A stretch of 64,000 nucleotides of DNA from contig CAYFJX010000004.1 of the NCBI GenBank assembly GCA_964343705.1, positions 106,522 to 170,521 of the forward strand. The letters run 5' to 3'. The DNA comes from JAUSFM01 sp964343705 (GTDB lineage: Archaea > Nanobdellota > Nanobdellia > Woesearchaeales > UBA12501). Positions 59,305 through 64,000 of the stretch are shown here, piece after piece. The notes under the pieces are model-generated. The model was not told the DNA's origin. It ran no database searches and was given only the letters and a program-made list of their open reading frames with translations. The position numbers and the translations under genes were made by a program. The stretch's first letter is position 1. Each line of letters opens with the position of its first letter.

Positions 59305-60303
59305 ATGGCAAAAATATCAAAATCTCAAAAAAAACTTAAAGCAATTATCGACGGCGAAAAGGGCGTTGATGTACTATTCACAACAAATGCAAAGAAACCT
59401 GTGTGCAATAGTTCCTGTAATGGGTGTTATTACTTTGCACAGTACAACAATGGATTTGAACCTATTTCATCTGAAGATGTTCCTTTTACGCTTCAACTTC
59501 TTAAAGAGCAAGGGTTCACAAATCCATTTCTTATCACTAGCGAGCTTCTGCTTGCTGATAACTGGGATGAACTTGTCAAACAAGCAGGTTATAAACATCT
59601 CAACACTAATGGTAAACAAATTGCTCTGGGAAAACATAGACTTCTCGAATTTATTGAATGGGCGGGAATTGAACAAATTGTGATTACTGCAAACATCCCT
59701 CATTTACATGATGGGCTTAATTTAACTGCTGCGCAGTATGTTGAATCTGCTTTTGGGACTATTCAAAATTATCATAAGAAGTTTGGTAAAAAATTTTCAA
59801 CAGGTGCAACTGTTATTGTTACATCTGATAACTACAAAAAAATTCAAGAGATGGCAACACATGTCAAAGAAGTATACCAAGCTGATTTTGTTAAGTTTCT
59901 TTGTTACCTCCCTCTTGAAGGGGGTGTTACTCATTTAATGCCTTCGCTTGTTCAAGTGAGTGCTATTGTCGAGCAAATCAATGAACTACGTGAGCAATAC
60001 GACCCTGGTGAATTTTATGTGCAAAGGAGTGGTACTCTTGGTACACAACAACTTTCCTCTAAAAAAGCAAATGGTCTATGTCCAGCAGGAGATGGCATGG
60101 TTTCTATAAAATCAATGCAAGATGGGGCACCTGTTGTCCCCTGTATCTTTGTTCCTGAGTATGTTATTGGAATAACTAAATGGGGAAAAATTGTACTTGA
60201 AGAAGAAAAACTGGGGTCTTTTCTTGAAGTGAAGCAAGATGCTTTGTCTGCAGGTTATTGTCCTGCACATTATTTGCTTACCAACCCTGGTTGTTCGAAA
60301 TAG
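59305..60303 (+). CDS. radical SAM domain protein
   Basis: A 332 aa protein with the radical SAM cysteines CNSSCNGCYY (CxxxCxxC), then ITSELLLADNW, TNGKQI and further Cys at the C-terminus (NGLCPAGDGM, VPCIF, GYCPAHY, NPGC) that could form extra Fe-S clusters of the SPASM type. The start is ATG 59305 because TTGGTGATGCTT precedes it; the longer frame runs back through the palindrome. Substrate unknown; the SPASM-like tail suggests peptide or protein modification. A neighbouring minimal metallopeptidase is divergent. Confidence 0.85.
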   Translation: MAKISKSQKKLKAIIDGEKGVDVLFTTNAKKPVCNSSCNGCYYFAQYNNGFEPISSEDVPFTLQLLKEQGFTNPFLITSELLLADNWDELVKQAGYKHLNTNGKQIALGKHRLLEFIEWAGIEQIVITANIPHLHDGLNLTAAQYVESAFGTIQNYHKKFGKKFSTGATVIVTSDNYKKIQEMATHVKEVYQADFVKFLCYLPLEGGVTHLMPSLVQVSAIVEQINELREQYDPGEFYVQRSGTLGTQQLSSKKANGLCPAGDGMVSIKSMQDGAPVVPCIFVPEYVIGITKWGKIVLEEEKLGSFLEVKQDALSAGYCPAHYLLTNPGCSK

Positions 60304-60308
60304 AACAA
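60291..60308. promoter_or_regulatory. second palindromic operator candidate
   Basis: TTGTTC-GAAATA-GAACAA repeats the upstream palindrome with the same spacer and covers the radical SAM stop codon. It is about 40 bp upstream of the TATA box of the arginine operon, so the same regulator could control both transcripts. Confidence 0.5.
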
Positions 60309-60371
60309 AACTGTTTGGAATGTTCTATACTAGTCACTAGCCTTATATAATTCGCTGTGACTCTTTCTAAT

Positions 60372-60869
60372 ATGGTAAAAATGCCACCAACATCGTTAGT
60401 GTTTGAATCACACGCCTCATTTGACACAGTGGATCAACAAGCTTTTGCAGAGCTCATTAAAGATGGCTTTGGCAAGCAGCTTGTTCCAGGCTATTTTGAG
60501 CAAGCACATCCACTTGGAATATATTTAGCTGTAGAACCAGGAGCTGAACGCTATGTGGGTGGTGCTGTTGTAGAACCAATTCCAACCTTGCCTAGTGTAC
60601 AATATCTTGACAAGCTTGTTGTTGCACAAGATAAACAAGGAAATGGTGTGGGCAGTACTCTCATGGCAATGGTGAAGGATCATCATGCCCGATTTGTCTG
60701 GCGTGCTGATCCAGAAAATCCTTGTAATCCATTTTATCAAAAGCTAAATCCTTTACGCTCAAAAGAGGAAGGATGGTTTGTGTACAATAGTTGGAACATT
60801 GGATTATGGGATATGTTTACAGCACGTGAATACGCTGCATCAAAACCACAAACATTGGAGGAATTATAA
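60372..60869 (+). CDS. N-acetylglutamate synthase-type acetyltransferase
   Basis: A 165 aa GNAT protein resembling the acetyltransferase domain of eukaryotic/fungal-type NAGS: YLDKLVVAQDKQGNGVGSTLM (acetyl-CoA loop), FVWRADPENPCNPFY and WFVYNSWNIGLW match the NAT pattern YLDK..V....QG.G....L and WRSR..NP.N.WY. It likely makes N-acetylglutamate for arginine synthesis. Start ATG 60372 is about 22 bp after CTTATATAATT (leaderless). The stop TAA overlaps the argG ATG (TAATG). Confidence 0.75.
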   Translation: MVKMPPTSLVFESHASFDTVDQQAFAELIKDGFGKQLVPGYFEQAHPLGIYLAVEPGAERYVGGAVVEPIPTLPSVQYLDKLVVAQDKQGNGVGSTLMAMVKDHHARFVWRADPENPCNPFYQKLNPLRSKEEGWFVYNSWNIGLWDMFTAREYAASKPQTLEEL

Positions 60870-62110
60870 TGACAGAAATAACAGAAAACAAAAAAGTAGT
60901 GCTTGCCTACAGTGGCGGATTAGACACCAGCATAATTCTGAAATGGTTGGTGAACCAAGGCTATGATGTTATTGCTTACATTGCTGACGTTGGCCAGCAA
61001 GAAGATTTTAATGCTGCAAAAGAAAAAGCCCTTGCACTTGGTGCAAGCAAAGTATTCATTGAAGACCTCAAAAAAGAATTTGTAACAGACTTTATATTTC
61101 CTGCATTCAAAGCAAACGCCCTCTATGAGGGACGATATCTTCTTGGCACGAGCCTGGCACGTCCAATCATTGCAAAAAAACAAATTGAAATCGCAAATGC
61201 TGAAGGTGCAGCCTATGTTTCACACGGTGCAACAGGTAAAGGTAATGACCAAGTACGATTTGAACTTGCCTACTACGCACTTAATCCAAAAATAAAAGTC
61301 CTTGCACCATGGAAAATGCAATCTTTCCTTGATGCGTTTAAAGGACGGCCAGACATGATTGCCTACGCAGAAAAATATAACATCCCAATCAAAGCAACAA
61401 CAGAAAAGTCATACAGTGAAGATGAAAATCTTCTTCACATTAGTCACGAGTCTGGCATACTTGAAGATCCCAATGCTCCAGCACCAGATCATGTGTACTC
61501 ACTTACCACTGCCCCAGAGAATGCACCCGAACAAGCAGAGCATATTGTTATCACGTTCAAAGATGGTTTACCTGTCAAAGTCGAGAATTGCGTCGACGGA
61601 ACCGTAAAAACAGACCCGCTGGAATTATTTATGTACCTCAATGAATTAGGAAGTAAGCACGGCATTGGCAGACTTGACATGGTTGAAAACAGATTTGTTG
61701 GCATAAAATCAAGAGGGATTTATGAAACACCTGGCGGTGCCATCCTTCACCAGGCACACCTTGATATAGAGGGCATTGCAATGGACCGTGAAGTAATGAG
61801 GCTCAGGGATATGCTTGCAGCAAAACTGTCGGAAATAATTTACAATGGTTTCTGGTTTAGTCCAGAAATGGATTTCCTTATGGCAGCCATTGACAAAAGC
61901 CAGGAACTTATTGATGGCACAGTCAAACTAAAACTGTATAAAGGAGTTGCGTATCCTATTGCAAGGGAGTCAACAACTAGTTTGTACAACAAAGACCTTT
62001 CAAGCATGGATATCGAAGGTGGCTTTGACCAAAAAGACTCAACAGGATTCATTAAGATCAATGCCATCAGGCTCATGGCACACCATGCATTCATAGAACA
62101 GAAAAAATGA
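60869..62110 (+). CDS. argG: argininosuccinate synthase
   Basis: A 413 aa ATP-dependent ligase joining citrulline and aspartate. The PP-loop is VVLAYSGGLDTSIILKWL, with AYVSHGATGKGNDQVRFE and LFMYLNELGSKHGIGRLDMVENR. Normal length. GGAGGAATTATA serves as ribosome site. Overlaps its upstream and downstream genes, so all three are translated as one operon. Confidence 0.97.
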   Translation: MTEITENKKVVLAYSGGLDTSIILKWLVNQGYDVIAYIADVGQQEDFNAAKEKALALGASKVFIEDLKKEFVTDFIFPAFKANALYEGRYLLGTSLARPIIAKKQIEIANAEGAAYVSHGATGKGNDQVRFELAYYALNPKIKVLAPWKMQSFLDAFKGRPDMIAYAEKYNIPIKATTEKSYSEDENLLHISHESGILEDPNAPAPDHVYSLTTAPENAPEQAEHIVITFKDGLPVKVENCVDGTVKTDPLELFMYLNELGSKHGIGRLDMVENRFVGIKSRGIYETPGGAILHQAHLDIEGIAMDREVMRLRDMLAAKLSEIIYNGFWFSPEMDFLMAAIDKSQELIDGTVKLKLYKGVAYPIARESTTSLYNKDLSSMDIEGGFDQKDSTGFIKINAIRLMAHHAFIEQKK

Positions 62111-63282
62111 AACTCTGGCAAAAAGGTATTACACTGGATAAAGCAATAGAAGCATTTACTGTAGGTAATGATCCTCAGTTAGATATGAAACTAGTAAAGT
62201 ATGATTGCATTGCAAGCCAAGCACATGCAAATATGCTTTGCAAAATTGGTATTCTGACAAAGGATGAATGTGCTCAACTTGTTGACGCCTTGAAAACAAT
62301 TATTGACCTTCAAGCAAGTGGGCATTTTAGCATTGCACAATCAGATGAAGATTGCCACACAGCCATTGAAAACTATCTTGTTGACAAACTTGGCGATGTT
62401 GGCAAGAAGATTCACACTGCACGTTCACGTAATGATCAGGTACTAGCTGCACTGCGTCTCTATTACAAAGCAGAAATCAAAAACACTTTTGAGTTGCTTG
62501 ATGCGTTTTGCCAAACCTTTACCTCATTCCAAGAAAAGCATGGCGCAGTTGCACTACCTGGTTTTACCCATACACGAAAAGCAATGCCCTCCAGCATTGC
62601 AATGTGGTCTGCAGGATTTATAGCTTCAATGCAGGACAACAAGAAACTGCTAGAGTGTGTTCTTGAACTTGTAGATCAATCACCACTAGGTTCAGGTGCA
62701 GGCTATGGGGTCCCACTCAATGTTGACAAGGAGATGGTTGCAAAAGAGCTTGGTTTTACAAAAGTGCAAGAAACAACCTATGTACAAAACAGCAGAGGAA
62801 AATTTGAATCAAGCATTGTGCATGCATTTACACAGATTATGTTTGACCTCAACAAACTTGCAACTGACTTAATCATGTTTAGCATGCCAAGTTTTGGATT
62901 TTTCCAGTTGCCGCCAGAGTTGTGTACTGGAAGTTCTATTATGCCACAAAAAAAGAATCCAGATGTGCTTGAGCTTGTACGCGGAAAGTATCACACTGTT
63001 TGTGCTTGCGAGTTTGAAGTAAAAGGCATTACTGGAAACATCATTTCTGGTTACCACCGGGATATGCAACTAATCAAAGAGCCAACCATGAAAGGAATAG
63101 AAACAACACAAGCGTGTCTTGGAATTATGAAGGTAGTTGTTGAAAAACTTGGTGTGGATGCACAAGCATGCAAGGCTGCAATGACGCCAGAACTGTTTGC
63201 AACAGAAAAAGCCTATGAGCTTGTCAAAAAAGGCATGCCGTTCCGTGATGCGTATAAAGAAGTGGGTAAAGAGTTTGAGTAG
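62107..63282 (+). CDS. argH: argininosuccinate lyase
   Basis: A 391 aa fumarase-superfamily lyase that releases arginine and fumarate. The signature is GSSIMPQKKNPDV; other motifs are IHTARSRNDQVLAALRLY, LPGFTHTRKAMPSS and SPLGSGAGYGVPLN. It is about 50-70 residues shorter than typical ArgH (about 460 aa), mainly at the C-terminus. ATGA overlap with argG. Confidence 0.95.
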   Translation: MKLWQKGITLDKAIEAFTVGNDPQLDMKLVKYDCIASQAHANMLCKIGILTKDECAQLVDALKTIIDLQASGHFSIAQSDEDCHTAIENYLVDKLGDVGKKIHTARSRNDQVLAALRLYYKAEIKNTFELLDAFCQTFTSFQEKHGAVALPGFTHTRKAMPSSIAMWSAGFIASMQDNKKLLECVLELVDQSPLGSGAGYGVPLNVDKEMVAKELGFTKVQETTYVQNSRGKFESSIVHAFTQIMFDLNKLATDLIMFSMPSFGFFQLPPELCTGSSIMPQKKNPDVLELVRGKYHTVCACEFEVKGITGNIISGYHRDMQLIKEPTMKGIETTQACLGIMKVVVEKLGVDAQACKAAMTPELFATEKAYELVKKGMPFRDAYKEVGKEFE

Positions 63283-63309
63283 GTTTTAAGACGGTATAGG
63301 AATCTGACT

Positions 63310-63487
63310 TTTGGTAGTTGGTGAAAGTTTAGCAAAGTAATCAAAAACAAATGGTATTTTTAACTGCACGGATTAACTATCATTTAATCCGCGCCTGTGG
63401 CGCGGTGAGAACCGTGCAATATTAAATATGATGAAAAAGTCTGGGCTTGTATTTGTCTTACCTGCTCATATTTTTGCAGCCCAGACT
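63310..63487 (-). repeat. structured repeat family 1, copy E
   Basis: Most diverged copy, between argH and an unknown gene. The outer stem has changed to TGCACGG (63365-63371) with CCGTGCA (63412-63418), a compensated change. The inner stem is CCGCGCC-TGT-GGCGCGG. A further 10-bp stem AGTCTGGGCT/AGCCCAGACT lies at 63439-63448 and 63478-63487. Confidence 0.78.
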
Positions 63488-63515
63488 AAACCAATTTTCC
63501 TAAGATTCTAAGTCT

Positions 63516-63908
63516 TCATGCTTGTGGTAGTTTAGTTTCAACCCAGGGTTGCTGTTGCTGAGCAGCTGATATTGTCCTTTGATGAGCTAACACTTCAAGA
63601 AGTGTGTAACAATCGCCGTCAGACCGTTCTTCTAGTTCACCTATTCGTTCTCCAAAATAGTGTCTATGTTCCTGAGTAAATCTTCTAAATCCAGGTACAT
63701 CAATAGGGGAAATATATTCATTAATTGCATCCCTGTACTGAGGAAATTCTTCTTCAAACCTGTGTCGTGCATCTCTTCCAGAAACCCTCAAGAGTACATC
63801 CTCCTCGTCATCAGCTAGAACGCTTTCCATGCCTTGCCTAAAATAAGGTGGCAAGGCTATAAGCATCAGTAGTTCATCTGATTCTGGGGTGCCACTTTGC
63901 ATACTCAT
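63516..63908 (-). CDS. unknown protein (130 aa)
   Basis: Unrecognised soluble acidic protein with PPYFRQGMESVLADDEED and VSGRDARHRFEEEFPQYRDAINEY, probably helical. TATA box TTTATAAG lies about 25 bp before the ATG (leaderless). The stretch from here to the window end shows nothing else I can support. Confidence 0.65.
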   Translation of the reverse strand: MSMQSGTPESDELLMLIALPPYFRQGMESVLADDEEDVLLRVSGRDARHRFEEEFPQYRDAINEYISPIDVPGFRRFTQEHRHYFGERIGELEERSDGDCYTLLEVLAHQRTISAAQQQQPWVETKLPQA

Positions 63909-64000
63909 GAGAATTTTGAACTAACTTATAAACCTATCTCTTCTCTAGGCTAATATGAAACCCTTTGGTTTTTATAGAAAGTTATAAGTAGTAGTTCTCG

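Noticed and set aside
1..64000. CRISPR arrays, IS elements and rRNA genes
   Set aside because: No evenly spaced short repeats with unique spacers, no transposase motifs and no rRNA-like stretches were seen.
63909..64000. A gene start near 63955 at the window end
   Set aside because: The frame stops after ten codons and there is no ribosome site.

Overview
The window looks like a chromosomal segment of an archaeon, most likely a DPANN-type lineage (Woesearchaeota- or Pacearchaeota-like; this placement is an inference). Evidence includes a group II chaperonin (thermosome), an archaeal histone and a tandem histone-fold protein, an archaeal-type GluRS, a large archaeal IleRS, uS7, an XPD/DinG-type helicase, RtcB, a Dph6 domain, and promoters with TATA boxes about 25 bp before the start codon. 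Many genes look leaderless. Others carry a GGTGAT-like ribosome binding site 3-7 nt before the ATG. There are many short membrane-anchored proteins with no recognisable family. Base composition is fairly even and AT-rich; I see no rRNA, CRISPR array or IS transposase.

Layout. 0-10 kb: thermosome, two coiled-coil proteins, an AbrB/RelE-like toxin-antitoxin pair, a CYTH protein, histone-fold proteins, a YqhQ-like membrane protein, GluRS and unknowns. 10-11.5 kb: a PD-(D/E)XK nuclease and a tRNA cluster in which all three tRNAs are interrupted in the T loop by a small intron (tRNA-Ala also at 43/44), plus two degenerate 5'-half tRNA copies. 12-18 kb: hydrolase, GlmU-like sugar nucleotidyltransferase, HIT protein, and a run of small paralogous membrane-anchored cysteine-containing proteins. 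18.7-21.3 kb: a diversity-generating retroelement (DGR) cassette with an AbrB-like small protein, a coiled-coil protein, a variable-region target gene and an adenine-rich template repeat, but no reverse transcriptase. 21.3-23 kb: a Fic/Doc module between two identical 88-bp copies of the 3' end of the uS7 gene, and a frameshifted gene. 23-31.7 kb: phosphoesterase, IleRS, two large surface-type proteins and a helical repeat protein. 31.8-37.9 kb: a locus with carbamoyltransferase, SGNH-type hydrolases (one broken), a methyltransferase and DUF5989-like peptides, probably for glycan or surface modification. 37.9-45 kb: RtcB, then a nucleotide/DNA-modification group (thymidine-kinase-like, hmdU-kinase helical-domain-like, HD nucleotidase-like and a degenerate Nudix regulator). 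45-53 kb: a membrane zincin, an AsnB-Dph6 fusion, an EamA transporter, a candidate ncRNA and an XPD-like helicase. 53-60 kb: regulators including a sigma-region-4/alpha-CTD-like protein, a metallo-beta-lactamase, a second toxin-antitoxin pair, an ACT protein, a minimal metallopeptidase and a radical SAM protein flanked by palindromes. 60.3-63.3 kb: an arginine operon (NAGS-type acetyltransferase, argG, argH).

Two dispersed structured repeat families cut across this layout. Family 1 has five copies near 1.9, 7.8, 11.8, 15.7 and 63.4 kb, with a conserved nested hairpin whose stems covary. Family 2 has two full copies near 48.7 and 56.1 kb and a 3' half near 18.6 kb; it is a long hairpin whose inner stem is replaced by unrelated but still self-complementary sequence. 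The standout items are the RT-less DGR cassette, the T-loop tRNA introns, the two structured repeat families, and the sigma-like protein in an archaeon.
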